From the NCBI GenBank assembly GCA_027452025.1, contig DAIDHI010000105.1, forward strand, positions 1 through 64,000: a stretch of DNA of 64,000 bases. The letters run 5' to 3'. A program made the translations under genes and the position numbers. Shown here one piece after another: positions 1 to 10,386 of this stretch (within the stretch, counting starts at the first letter, position 1; each line of letters opens with the position of its first letter). The stretch is from Elusimicrobiota bacterium. Its GTDB lineage: Bacteria; Elusimicrobiota; Elusimicrobia; UBA1565; UBA9628. The notes beneath the pieces were generated by a model, which had not been told where the DNA came from, did no database searches, and saw only the letters and a list, made by a program, of their open reading frames with translations.

Positions 1-3
1 CTC

Positions 4-441
4 TTAGTAGCTCGTCCAGACGCTGTTCTTGGTGTCGGTGTGCGTGCAGTTGACGAACACCGTGCCCAAGTTGGCATCCCCGGCGAGGTTATTGTAGGCC
101 CACCCGCCCGCGTCGTCGCCCGAAGCTTCCAGGACGTCCACCGACGAGTCGACGTGGTAGTTCGGGGCCTTCGCCGCCGGAACGGCCGCCAGATACTTGC
201 CGGCGACCGTCAGCGCCGACAGGTCGGCCGGATACTGGCCTTCCATGTCGCCGTAGTAGATGCTCAGCGCCGAGCGAATCGAGCCGAGATTGCCCTTTGA
301 GGCGCCCTCGCTCGACTTGCGGATGAGGCTTGCGAACTTCGGGATGGCGATAGCCGCCAAGATACCAATGATAGCAACCACGATCATCAACTCGATGAGC
401 GTGAAGCCCGAAGCGCCCAAGCTTCTCTTGCTTCCTTTCAT
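4..441 (-). CDS. pilA: Type IV major pilin / pseudopilin (prepilin)
   Basis: Structural subunit of a type IV pilus or pseudopilus, processed by prepilin peptidase and assembled at the inner membrane. The 145-residue product has a 12-residue leader ending in Gly, then the N-methylation motif FTLIE with Glu at +5 and a roughly 25-residue hydrophobic helix (IVVAIIGILAAIAIP). The rest is a short soluble head; only one Cys (FVNC) is present, so the usual C-terminal disulfide loop is absent. The start is supported by an AAGGGGG ribosome site six bases upstream. It is a single gene with its own strong promoter. The assembly ATPase gene pilB lies at 10.4-12.2 kb. The family call is secure; pilus versus type II secretion pseudopilin is not decided. 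Confidence 0.93.
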   Translation of the reverse strand: MKGSKRSLGASGFTLIELMIVVAIIGILAAIAIPKFASLIRKSSEGASKGNLGSIRSALSIYYGDMEGQYPADLSALTVAGKYLAAVPAAKAPNYHVDSSVDVLEASGDDAGGWAYNNLAGDANLGTVFVNCTHTDTKNSVWTSY

Positions 442-527
442 GCTATACCCCCTTTTTTGCCGTTATGATGAATGAAGGGTAAATAAGTTTGATCGGCAAA
501 TAATAGCATAGCCCCGTCAACTGGTGA

Positions 528-556
528 AGTATACACTCCCGTCATGGGAGTGTCAA
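528..556 (-). promoter_or_regulatory. Strong sigma70-type promoter of the pilin gene
   Basis: On the minus strand TTGACA (551-556) and TATACT (528-533) are separated by exactly 17 bases. This is the best consensus promoter I found in the window. It leaves a 5' leader of about 80 bases before the pilin ATG at 441, unlike most other promoters here, which abut the start codon. Confidence 0.8.
533..553. promoter_or_regulatory. Inverted repeat between -35 and -10 of pilin promoter (possible operator)
   Basis: Perfect 8-bp inverted repeat ACACTCCC-gtcat-GGGAGTGT that fills the promoter spacer and reaches into both hexamers. A dyad here is a typical position for a repressor, or for a spacer-binding activator. 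No regulator is identified. Confidence 0.5.
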
Positions 557-599
557 TAGGACCGGGTGTGACTTTGGTCCGAGGAAGGATCGCGATGGG

Positions 600-683
600 T
601 GGGCAAGGGGGGACTTGAACCCCCAAGGCCTTGCGGCCACACGGTCCTGAGCCGTGCGCGTCTGCCAGTTCCGCCACCTGCCC
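600..683 (-). tRNA. tRNA-Leu (anticodon CAG)
   Basis: The reverse complement folds as a class II tRNA. It has a 7-bp acceptor stem GGGCAGG/CTTGCCC (one G-T pair), a D arm with TGGCGGAAC-TGGCAGACGC as in bacterial tRNA-Leu, and a CACGG/CCGTG anticodon stem with loop CTCAGGA (anticodon CAG). A long variable arm (GGCCGCAAGGCC) and T arm GGGGGTTCAAGTCCCCC follow. The discriminator base is A; the following bases are CCC, so the 3' CCA does not seem to be encoded. Confidence 0.95.
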
Positions 684-758
684 TAAAGGCTTGCCCACCG
701 ATCGCCGCCGGCCGACGCCGACGCCGCTTGCGCGGGAGGTCTCAAGGATATCAAATTT

Positions 759-767
759 TGATAACCT
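759..767 (+). promoter_or_regulatory. Possible extended -10 in front of smpB
   Basis: TG-a-TAACCT ends six bases before the smpB ATG at 774. It is weaker than the other start-proximal -10 elements in this window but has the same spacing. Confidence 0.35.
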
Positions 768-773
768 CGGTCC

Positions 774-1250
774 ATGCCGCAGAAGCCCAAGGACGAAAAG
801 GTGGTGGTCGCCACCAACCGGAAGGCCCGCCACCACTACGAGATCCTCGACACCTACGAAGCGGGCCTGAGCCTGCTCGGGCCGGAGGTCAAGTCCTTGC
901 GCCAGGCCCGGGCCTCGCTCGACGGCTGCTTCGGCCGGGAAGACAGCGGGCAGCTCTACCTGTTCAACTTCTACATCCCCCCTTATTCCTTCGCGACCGC
1001 CCAGCCGCCCGACCCCCGCCGCACCCGCAAGCTCCTGCTGCACCGCAAGGAGATCGCCAAGATCGCCGGCCGTCTTCAGACCAAGGGCCTGACGCTGGTG
1101 CCCCTCGAGATCTACTTCCGCCGGGGCTGGGCGAAGGTCGCGCTCGCGCTGGCGCGCGGGCGCAAGGGGCCCGACCAGCGCGACCAGCTCAAGAAGAAGG
1201 CCCTCGGCCGGGAAGCCGAGAAGTCGTTCCGCGGCTCCTACCGCGGCTAG
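774..1250 (+). CDS. smpB: SsrA-binding protein SmpB
   Basis: RNA-binding partner of tmRNA, needed to load alanyl-tmRNA into stalled ribosomes (trans-translation). The 158-residue length is normal for the family. The N-terminal half has the SmpB signature (TNRKARHHYEILDTYEAGLSL, then GPEVKSLRQ) and the oligonucleotide-binding barrel continues with LYLFNFYIPPY. The basic C-terminal tail is expected to fold in the mRNA channel. No tmRNA gene is visible in the window. The gene stands alone on the plus strand and its 3' end overlaps the convergent outer-membrane protein gene by four bases. Confidence 0.95.
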   Translation: MPQKPKDEKVVVATNRKARHHYEILDTYEAGLSLLGPEVKSLRQARASLDGCFGREDSGQLYLFNFYIPPYSFATAQPPDPRRTRKLLLHRKEIAKIAGRLQTKGLTLVPLEIYFRRGWAKVALALARGRKGPDQRDQLKKKALGREAEKSFRGSYRG

Positions 1251-1972
1251 AAGCGGATTCCCATGCCGGCTTCGCTGGCGCTCATGCCGTGCAGCAGCAC
1301 GTACGCCACGTTGATGTAGGCGAAGGTCCAGGGCCGGTACTGCATCCCCGCCGTGAAGCGCGTGCCTACGGCCGTGGTCATGGTGCCGTCCACCGAGGGA
1401 TCCGCCACCGAATCGCGCGCCGTGAGGGTCGTGCGGTCGATGCCGGCGCCGATGTAGGGCGTAAACACCTGAGTCCCCATCGAGCCGATCAGGTCGGCGC
1501 CGAAGTGGCTGGCCGAGAAGTCCTGCTCGGCGACGGAATTGGCGACGCCGCTGACCATGAGCTGGGGCGCCCACGGCTTGTCGTTGGTCTTGAGCAGCCC
1601 GTAGCGCAGGCCGCCCCCCGCGACCGTCAAGCCCTGATAGCTGATGCCGCGCACGAAGCCGTCGATGCCCCAAGGCAGGCCGATCTCGGCCTGGGCCCAG
1701 GGCAGGCCGAAGGAGTGCACGCCGTTGTCGCGCAGGATCGTGTCGTTTCGGTCGGGCTGAAATTGCATGACGCCGCGAGCGCCGACGTCCCAGCCCGACA
1801 AACCCAGCGGCCGCGCGCTGTGGAAGGTGGCCGAGCCGAGAATGCCGCCCAGGTCGCGGGCGAAGGGCTTGAGCGAGCCCTGCGTGGCGTACTGCCGGAA
1901 GCCCCCGTATTGGTCCGCGCGCGCCGGAACGGCCAAAGCGATCGCGGCGACGACCCACATCCATGACCTCAT
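1247..1972 (-). CDS. Predicted outer-membrane beta-barrel protein, function unknown
   Basis: The 241-residue product has a short signal peptide (MRSWMWVVAAIALAVPARA, cleavage before DQ). The body is rich in Gly and aromatic residues in alternating patterns (GLRYGLL, GADLIGSMG, YIGAGIDRTTLTARD, GMQYRPWTFAYINVAYVLL) and the last residue is Phe (GMGIRF), as expected for a BamA-inserted barrel. No specific family is recognised. It is the last gene of the mce operon; its ATG overlaps the coaX stop (ATGA), so translation is probably coupled. Localisation is inferred from composition only. Confidence 0.65.
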   Translation of the reverse strand: MRSWMWVVAAIALAVPARADQYGGFRQYATQGSLKPFARDLGGILGSATFHSARPLGLSGWDVGARGVMQFQPDRNDTILRDNGVHSFGLPWAQAEIGLPWGIDGFVRGISYQGLTVAGGGLRYGLLKTNDKPWAPQLMVSGVANSVAEQDFSASHFGADLIGSMGTQVFTPYIGAGIDRTTLTARDSVADPSVDGTMTTAVGTRFTAGMQYRPWTFAYINVAYVLLHGMSASEAGMGIRF

Positions 1973-2724
1973 GAAAGCCTCCCGAAAGCCAGACGAAGAC
2001 CCTGCAGCGTCAAATCCGGCGCGTGCGCCGTGCCAGCCGGCAGATCGCGCAAAAACAGCGAGGACAGCCCCCCGGTGGCGATGACGCGCGCGCGCCCCCG
2101 CTCTCCCATTTGACGAAGCTCCCGCACCGTGAGTGTCAGCACCTTTTCAATCATACCTACATATCCGAAATAAAGCCCGGCCTCGATGCATTCTACCGTC
2201 TCGCGTCCGATGACCCGCCGGGGGCGGCGCACGGCGACCAACGGCAGCTTGGCCGTCTTTTCCGCCAAAGCCTGCGCGGCCATGTTGGGGCCGGGCAGAA
2301 TGGCGCCTCCCAGATAGTCGCCGGCGGCCGAGACGCAGTCGAAGGTCGTCGCCGTGCCGAAGTCGACGACGACCGCGGGAGCGCCATAGAGCTGCCGGGC
2401 GGCCAGGGCGTTGAGGATGCGGTCCGCCCCGACTTGGCCCGGATGGAGGACGCGCAGGCGCATGTCCAAGGGGCTTCTCGGGCCCACGAAGACGGCGCGG
2501 ACCCCGAAGGAACGCGCCAAGCCCCGGCGAATAGGCGCGTCCAGACGGGGCACGACGCTGCCGACGACCGCCGCGCAAACCGCGAGGCCCCGGCGGCGGC
2601 TTTCCCGCCGCACGGCCGCGATCTCGAAGCCCTCCGTCTCGTGCCGCCATTGCGCCGCCAGCCGCCGGCCCTCGAACGCCGCCACCGTGACATTGGTGTT
2701 TCCGACGTCGAGGGCCAGCAGCAT
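1969..2724 (-). CDS. coaX: Type III pantothenate kinase
   Basis: ATP-dependent phosphorylation of pantothenate, the first step of coenzyme A synthesis. The 251-residue length is typical of CoaX. Visible motifs are the N-terminal phosphate loop LALDVGNTNVTVA, GADRILNALAA, the second phosphate motif VVDFGTATTFD and GAILPGPNMAAQAL. The gene sits nine bases behind mdh in an operon that also carries two CoA-ester enzymes (mce and the acyl-CoA carboxylase), which makes a CoA supply role natural. Confidence 0.93.
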   Translation of the reverse strand: MLLALDVGNTNVTVAAFEGRRLAAQWRHETEGFEIAAVRRESRRRGLAVCAAVVGSVVPRLDAPIRRGLARSFGVRAVFVGPRSPLDMRLRVLHPGQVGADRILNALAARQLYGAPAVVVDFGTATTFDCVSAAGDYLGGAILPGPNMAAQALAEKTAKLPLVAVRRPRRVIGRETVECIEAGLYFGYVGMIEKVLTLTVRELRQMGERGRARVIATGGLSSLFLRDLPAGTAHAPDLTLQGLRLAFGRLS

Positions 2725-2733
2725 TGCGTTCGA

Positions 2734-5370
<2,637 letters not shown>

Positions 5371-5390
<20 letters not shown>

Positions 5391-6954
5391 GCTTCTTCTT
5401 GACCGTCTCCACTTTCTTGTGCTTGAGGAAGTGGAAGGCGCGGATCACCTTGGCCCGCGTTTCCGAAGCCGGGATTACCTCGTCGATGTAGCCGTGCTGG
5501 GCGGCTTGGTAGGGCGAGGAGAACTTCGCGGTATAGTCGTTGATCAATTCCTGGCGCTTGCGCGCCGGGTCGGCGGCCTTCTTGATGTCGCTCTTGAACA
5601 GGATGTCGACGGCGCCCTGCGGGCCCATCACGGCGATCTCGGCGCACGGCCAGGCGTAGTTGAGGTCGCCGCGGATGTGCTTGGAGCTCATGACGTCGTA
5701 GGCCCCGCCGTAGGCCTTGCGCAGCACGACGGTCACCTTGGGCACGGTGGCCTGGCAATACGCGTAAAGCAGCTTGGCGCCCCGGCGGATGATGCCGCCG
5801 TATTCCTGCTCCATCCCGGGCCAGTAGCCGGGGACGTCGACGAGCGTCAAGAGAGGGATGTTGAAGGAATCGCAAAAGCGCACGAAGCGAGCGGCCTTTT
5901 CGCTGGCGTCGATGTCGAGGGCTCCGGAAAGCACCATCGGATTGTTGGCGACGACGCCGACGGACTCGCCGTTGAGCCTCATGAACCCGACGACGATGTT
6001 TCGCGCGAAGGCCTTGTGCACCTCCAAGAACTGCGCCCCGTCGGCGATCTCCCAGATGACCTCATGCACGTTGTAGGACTTCTTGGCCTCCATCTCGGCG
6101 ATCGCGTCGAGCTTGTCGCTCTTGCGCTGCGGATCGTCGGAGGGCATCGCCGCCGCGGGCTTTTCCCGGCAGTTTTGGGGAAGATACTCCACGAGCTCCC
6201 GGATCTGCCGGAAGCAGTCCTGCTCGCTGCCCGCCACGAAGTGGCAGACGCCGGACTTCGTGCTGTGGGTGCGGGCGCCGCCGAGCGACTCGAAATCGCA
6301 GCTCTCGCCCGTGGCCGACTTGATGACCTCCGGGCCCGTGATGAACATGTGGCTCGTGCCCTCGATCATGAAGACGAAGTCGGTGAGCGCCGGCGAGTAG
6401 ACGGCCCCTCCCGCGCAAGGGCCGAGGATGGCGGAGATCTGCGGCACGAAGCCGGAGGCCCGGACGTTGCGCCAAAATATCTCGGCGTAGCCGCCCAAGG
6501 ACTCCACGCCTTCCTGAATGCGCGCGCCGCCGGAGTCGCAAAGGCCGATGACGGGCACGCCGGCTTCGGTGGCCAGGTCCATGACCTTGCAGATCTTGTG
6601 CGCATGGGCCAGGCCGAGCGAGCCCCCCATGACGGTGAAATCCTGCGAATAGACGCAGACGGAGCGGCCGTTGATGCGGCCAAAGCCGGTGACCACGCCG
6701 TCGGCCGGGAGATAGCGCCGATCGAGGCCGAACTCGCGGGAGCGTTTCTCGACGAGGAGGTCGACCTCCTCGAAGCTGTCGTCGTCGAGCAGCAACTCGA
6801 TGCGCTCCCGCGCGGAGAGCTTGCCGGCCGCGTGCTGGGCGGTCTCGCGCTCGGGGCCGCCGCCGGCCATGGCCTTCTGCTTGCGCTTGAGCAGCTCCTC
6901 GGTCTTGGGGGAGAAGATGCTCTTGGGCTGCGAAGGCTTGCGAGCCTCAGCCAT
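5371..6954 (-). CDS. Biotin-dependent acyl-CoA carboxylase, carboxyltransferase (beta) subunit
   Basis: A 527-residue carboxyltransferase of the PccB/MmdA family. It transfers carboxyl between carboxybiotin and propionyl-CoA, or acts as the alpha subunit of a sodium-pumping methylmalonyl-CoA decarboxylase. Recognisable stretches are TAREL-like KLSARERIELLLDDDSF, SQDFTVMGGSLGLAHAHKI, GLCDSGGARIQEGVESL, GPCAGGAVYSPALTDF and, near the C-terminus, VLRKAYGGAYDVMSSKHI. It is encoded directly behind methylmalonyl-CoA epimerase (8-base overlap), which favours propionyl/methylmalonyl-CoA as substrate. No biotin carboxylase or biotin carrier gene is in the window, so direction and complex type stay open. 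Confidence 0.9.
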
Positions 6955-7345
6955 GGCTCTCCACGAGCTCGACGAGCACGCCTTGGGCGCGCTTGGGATG
7001 CAGGAAGCAGACCCGGTGGCCGCGCGCGCCCGGCCGCGGGACGGCTTCGAGGGCCGGCAAGCCGTCTTGGGCGAGGCGCTTCATCCTGCCGCCGAGGTCT
7101 TGCACCGAAAAAGCCACATGATGGAGCCCCGGGCCCTTCGTCTTGAGGAACTTCGCGATGGCGCCCTCCGGCCCCGTCGGCTCGAGCAGTTCGAGCGCGG
7201 TCTCGCCGGCCTGGAGGAATGCCACCCGCACCTTCTGCGTCGGCACCTCTTCGCGGTGGACGGCCTCGAGGCCCAGGGCCTTTTTATAGAAGGGCAGCGC
7301 GCCCTCGATGCTCTCCACGGCGATGCCGATGTGGTCGACGGTCAT
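6947..7345 (-). CDS. mce: Methylmalonyl-CoA epimerase
   Basis: Interconverts (S)- and (R)-methylmalonyl-CoA, linking the carboxylase to the mutase. The 132-residue protein is a single vicinal-oxygen-chelate module pair. It has VDHIGIAV with the first metal His near residue 5, ALELLEP with a Glu, GLHHVAFSV with the second His and a C-terminal VLVELVE Glu. It is the first gene of a six-gene operon. No Shine-Dalgarno sequence precedes the ATG; TAAAAT ends seven bases upstream, suggesting a leaderless message. Confidence 0.93.
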   Translation of the reverse strand: MTVDHIGIAVESIEGALPFYKKALGLEAVHREEVPTQKVRVAFLQAGETALELLEPTGPEGAIAKFLKTKGPGLHHVAFSVQDLGGRMKRLAQDGLPALEAVPRPGARGHRVCFLHPKRAQGVLVELVESHG

Positions 7346-7352
7346 TGAGGCG

Positions 7353-7358
7353 ATTTTA
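7353..7358 (-). promoter_or_regulatory. -10 element of the mce operon
   Basis: TAAAAT on the minus strand, seven bases before the mce ATG. No convincing -35 box was seen. Confidence 0.55.
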
Positions 7359-7417
7359 GACTTTTTTGACGCCGTTTCCTAGGGCGGGAGGGTCCTCTTT
7401 TCGAGTTATTCGAACCT

Positions 7418-7450
7418 CCGAGAAGGGTTCTGGCATGCCAAAACCCTCGG
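7418..7450. other. Imperfect palindrome behind the Ig-like gene
   Basis: CCGAG-a-AGGGTT-c-TGGCA/TGCCA-a-AACCCT-CGG can form a long hairpin on either strand. It lies between the stop of the 7492-7920 gene and the mce promoter. There is no T-tract, so a classical intrinsic terminator is not shown; it could still mark an RNA 3' end. Confidence 0.4.
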
Positions 7451-7491
7451 CGAAGATGACCGATTCTCGAATGGAAGGCCGGTCCGCCAGC

Positions 7492-7920
7492 CTACGCTTC
7501 GACGCAGGCCAGCCGCGCCAGCTTCTTGCGGCCCCGCGCCGGCGCCTTGGCGGCGGGCTTGGCCGCGCCCTCGGGCTTGGGAAGCTTGACGCTGAAGCGC
7601 CGGGGCTCGGACTCGGCGACGACGCCGGAGGACGTCGTGGTCCGCGCCGTGACGCGATAGGAACCCTTGGAATAGCCCGACCAGTCGTGCCACCAGTAGC
7701 CGACGGCCGGGCGGCACGGCCGCCACTCGCCGCCGTCGATCGAAACCTCGACGCGGTCGGCATCGGGGCTGGCGGCGACGCGGAACGTATACTCGGAGGA
7801 CACGACGACCTCTTTGTCTTGGGGAAAATCGACGACGGCGTAGGACGCGGGGACTGGGAGCGTCGGGGCGGCCGATTGCGGGGCCTCGGCCAGGGCGCTG
7901 CGGCTTCCGTGCTTTCTCAT
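7492..7920 (-). CDS. Small Ig-like domain protein, function unknown
   Basis: A 142-residue protein without an obvious signal peptide. Residues about 28-112 look like one beta-sandwich: VDFPQDKEVVVSSEYTFRVAA, VEVSIDGGEW, a GYWWHDWSGY motif rich in aromatics, then GSYRVTARTTTSSGVV. The pattern resembles Ig/Y_Y_Y-like or carbohydrate-binding sandwiches (an ordered surface of Trp and Tyr), but I cannot name a family. The tail is Ala/Lys/Pro-rich. It stands alone between two operons; TACAAT ends six bases before its ATG. A possible glycan-binding role is only a guess. Confidence 0.6.
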   Translation of the reverse strand: MRKHGSRSALAEAPQSAAPTLPVPASYAVVDFPQDKEVVVSSEYTFRVAASPDADRVEVSIDGGEWRPCRPAVGYWWHDWSGYSKGSYRVTARTTTSSGVVAESEPRRFSVKLPKPEGAAKPAAKAPARGRKKLARLACVEA

Positions 7921-7926
7921 GCGAGA

Positions 7927-7932
7927 ATTGTA
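7927..7932 (-). promoter_or_regulatory. -10 element of the Ig-like gene
   Basis: TACAAT on the minus strand, six bases before the ATG at 7920; no ribosome-binding sequence in between. Confidence 0.55.
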
Positions 7933-8880
7933 CTATTTTGCGAGGAGCCGCGCCCCCAGCGAAGCCGGATCCGTGCGGTGTTCGACGAGAGCCTCCAACT
8001 CGCGGATCCCGATCTTCTGAAGGGCGTCCTGATAGATGCGGCGCGAAAGATAAAGCGAGAGCTCCTCTCGGTGCTGCTCCATGAGCCGCCGGCGGCCCTC
8101 GCCGGCGCCCGCGAGGTAAGCCCAATGAGAGTCGAGGATTGCCGCCAGTTCCGCCACGCCCTCGCCCGTCGTCGCCGTCGTCGCCGTGACCGGGGTTTCC
8201 CAGGGCTTGGCCTCCTGGCCGGCCGCGCGGCCCAGGTTGAGCGCGGATCTGAGATCGCCGATCGCCTTGTCCTTGCCGGAAAGATCGGCCTTGTTGACGA
8301 CGAACACGTCGCCGACCTCCATGACGCCGGCCTTCATGGCCTGAATCTCGTCGCCCATCTGCGGCGTGGTGACGTAGACCACCGTGTCCGCCACTTTGGC
8401 GATGACCACCTCGTCCTGTCCCGTGCCCACGGTCTCGACGATGATCTTGGCGCAGCCGAAAGCCTCTAAAACGTGGATGGCGCCGAAGATCGAGTGCGAG
8501 ACTCCCCCCACCATCCCGCGCGTGGCGATGGACCGGATGAAGACCCCGGAATCCGTGGCATGCTCCTGGATGCGCAGGCGGTCGCCCAGGAAAGCGCCGC
8601 CCGAGATCGGGCTCGAGGGATCGACGGCAAGGACGCCGACCTTCAAGCCGGCCTTGCGAAATTGCGAGATCAGCCGTCCGGTCAGGGTGGACTTGCCCGC
8701 GCCGGGAGGGCCGCAGATGCCGATCTTCTGCGAGCGCCCGGAACTGGCGAAGAAGGAGCGGATGAGCGCGTCGGCGCCGGCCGCCTCGTCGATGATCAGC
8801 GACAGCGCCCGCGAAGCGGCCGCCGCGTCGCCGGCCAGCACCCGCTTGGCGAGGTCCGCCGCGTTACCGTTCCTGGCCAA
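7933..8880 (-). CDS. meaB: Methylmalonyl-CoA mutase-associated GTPase (MeaB/ArgK type)
   Basis: G3E-family GTPase that gates adenosylcobalamin loading and protects methylmalonyl-CoA mutase. The 315-residue sequence shows Walker [10 protein letters not shown], the MeaB-specific [31 protein letters not shown], the Walker B/switch region [12 protein letters not shown] and the guanine motif NKAD. The C-terminal helical dimerisation arm is present. It is the last gene of the mutase operon and overlaps mcmA2 by 17 bases, in agreement with a direct partnership. Confidence 0.95.
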   Translation of the reverse strand: MARNGNAADLAKRVLAGDAAAASRALSLIIDEAAGADALIRSFFASSGRSQKIGICGPPGAGKSTLTGRLISQFRKAGLKVGVLAVDPSSPISGGAFLGDRLRIQEHATDSGVFIRSIATRGMVGGVSHSIFGAIHVLEAFGCAKIIVETVGTGQDEVVIAKVADTVVYVTTPQMGDEIQAMKAGVMEVGDVFVVNKADLSGKDKAIGDLRSALNLGRAAGQEAKPWETPVTATTATTGEGVAELAAILDSHWAYLAGAGEGRRRLMEQHREELSLYLSRRIYQDALQKIGIRELEALVEHRTDPASLGARLLAK

Positions 8881-9277
8881 GGCTCTTGTTGAGGTAGTCG
8901 ACGATCGCCGAAAGCGGCGTGCCGGGGCCGAAGACCTCGCGCACGCCCTTTTCCTTGAGGGCCGGCACGTCCTCGTCGGGGATGATGCCGCCCCCGAAGA
9001 CCAGGACGTCGCCCAGACCCTTCTCCTTGAGCAGCGAGACCACCTGGGGAAAAAGCGTCATGTGCGCGCCCGACAGCAGCGACAAGCCGATGGCGTCGAC
9101 GTCCTCCTGGAGCGCCGCTTGGACGATCATCTCCGGAGTCTGCCTAATCCCGGTATAAATGACCTCGAATCCGGCGTCGCGCAGGGCCCGGACGATGACC
9201 TTGGCCCCGCGATCATGGCCGTCGAGGCCGGGCTTGGCGATGAGGATGCGAAAAGGCTTCTTTTGAGTCGCTACCAT
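8864..9277 (-). CDS. mcmA2: Methylmalonyl-CoA mutase, cobalamin-binding small subunit
   Basis: The B12-binding domain as a separate 137-residue protein. It has the base-off/His-on cobalamin motif [12 protein letters not shown] (His is the lower axial ligand), then LSLLSGAH and the GGGIIPDED loop that holds the nucleotide tail. It pairs with the separate catalytic subunit encoded about 3 kb upstream in the same operon. AGAGGGGAC before the ATG is a good ribosome site. The stop of the HD-GYP gene lies seven bases inside this gene. Confidence 0.93.
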   Translation of the reverse strand: MVATQKKPFRILIAKPGLDGHDRGAKVIVRALRDAGFEVIYTGIRQTPEMIVQAALQEDVDAIGLSLLSGAHMTLFPQVVSLLKEKGLGDVLVFGGGIIPDEDVPALKEKGVREVFGPGTPLSAIVDYLNKSLGQER

Positions 9278-10386
9278 GTCCCCTCTGGATTGCCCATCAA
9301 GTCGACGAAGGTCTCGACGACCTTCGGATCAAAGCGGCTGCCGGCCCCGGCGCGGGCCTCCTGAACGGCTTTCTTGTAAAGCTCGTCGCCGCGCAGCCCC
9401 GCCATGCGCAGTTCCTCGACGCCCTCCACGAGGCCGAGGATGCGCGCGCCCAGCGGAATGTCCCCGCCCTTGAGCTTGCCCGGGAAGCCCGCGCCGTCGA
9501 AGCGCTCGTGATGGTGCCGGATGATCGGCAAGGCGCCCTCGAGCAGCTTCATGCCTTCGAGCATCTTGACGGAAAACAGCGGATGCGCCTCCTCGGCGAC
9601 GGCGGGAGCGCCGAGCTCCGCGGCCAAGCGCGGGTTCTTGAACGCCACGTAGCCGATATCGTGGAGCAGTCCGGCGTAATAGAGCATGCGATACTCGTAA
9701 TCCTCGACTCCGAGCGCGCGGCCGATGGCGCAGGCGAGCTTCGCCGCCCGGACGGGATGCTCGGCCATGCCGGGGCGCGCGGTCTCGATGACGGCGACGA
9801 GCAGCTCCAGGGCGTGCGAGAAGAAGTTCTTCTGTTCGGAGATGATTTTCGCGTTGGTGATGGCCACGCTGGCCAGCGAAGCGAGGCTCGAGCACAGCCC
9901 GATATCGTCGGGCGAGAAGCCCCCTTCGCGCTTATTGAGCACCTCGACGACGCCGACGAGATCTCCGCGGTAGAGCATCGGCACGCACAACAGCGAGCGC
10001 GTGATGAAGCCGGACGCTTTGTCGAACTTCCCGGCGAAGCGCGGGTCGGTCCTCGTGTCGTTGACGACCTCGGGCTCTCGATGCTGAGCCACCCAGCCGG
10101 CGATGCCCTGGCCGATCGGCAGCGTCATGGTCTTGAGAGCCTTCGCCTTCTCGCCCGACGCCACCTTGAAGAAGAGGTTCTTGCCGTCGTCGGAGACGAG
10201 CATGATCGCGCTCGCCTCGCAGTCCAGGAGCTTTTCTGCCGCGGCGCCGATCTTCTGCAGCAGGTAGTCGAGATCGATGGTGGAGTTGAGGCTCCCCGCG
10301 ATGGAGAACAGCTCGAGCGCCGTGTTGGTGTCGAAGCCGGCCTTGTCCTTGGCCTTGGCCGCTTGGGCCTTCGTCGTCTGCGCCAT
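9271..10386 (-). CDS. GAF domain plus HD-GYP-type phosphohydrolase protein
   Basis: A 371-residue cytoplasmic signalling protein. The GAF domain spans about residues 30-180 ([44 protein letters not shown]). The HD-GYP-like domain covers about 190-365: [10 protein letters not shown] and [26 protein letters not shown]. Active family members hydrolyse cyclic di-GMP. The signature is degenerate: HDIGK is HDIGY, GYP is GFP, and the late metal Asp of the VADxxDAL motif appears as Glu (LVEGVEEL). The ORF track start is too early. ATG 10386 overlaps the pilB stop by one base (TAATG) with GGGAGG upstream. Position behind pilB suggests control of pilus activity. Confidence 0.85.
   Translation of the reverse strand: MAQTTKAQAAKAKDKAGFDTNTALELFSIAGSLNSTIDLDYLLQKIGAAAEKLLDCEASAIMLVSDDGKNLFFKVASGEKAKALKTMTLPIGQGIAGWVAQHREPEVVNDTRTDPRFAGKFDKASGFITRSLLCVPMLYRGDLVGVVEVLNKREGGFSPDDIGLCSSLASLASVAITNAKIISEQKNFFSHALELLVAVIETARPGMAEHPVRAAKLACAIGRALGVEDYEYRMLYYAGLLHDIGYVAFKNPRLAAELGAPAVAEEAHPLFSVKMLEGMKLLEGALPIIRHHHERFDGAGFPGKLKGGDIPLGARILGLVEGVEELRMAGLRGDELYKKAVQEARAGAGSRFDPKVVETFVDLMGNPEGTW

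Noticed and set aside
597-599. Encoded CCA end of tRNA-Leu
   Set aside because: The three bases after the discriminator read CCC, not CCA, on the tRNA strand; CCA is probably added by nucleotidyltransferase.
438-1964. 508-residue minus-strand ORF covering tRNA-Leu and smpB
   Set aside because: It runs through the tRNA gene and lies antisense to smpB and in a wrong frame of the outer-membrane protein; its Arg/Gly-rich composition is typical of GC-rich shadow frames.
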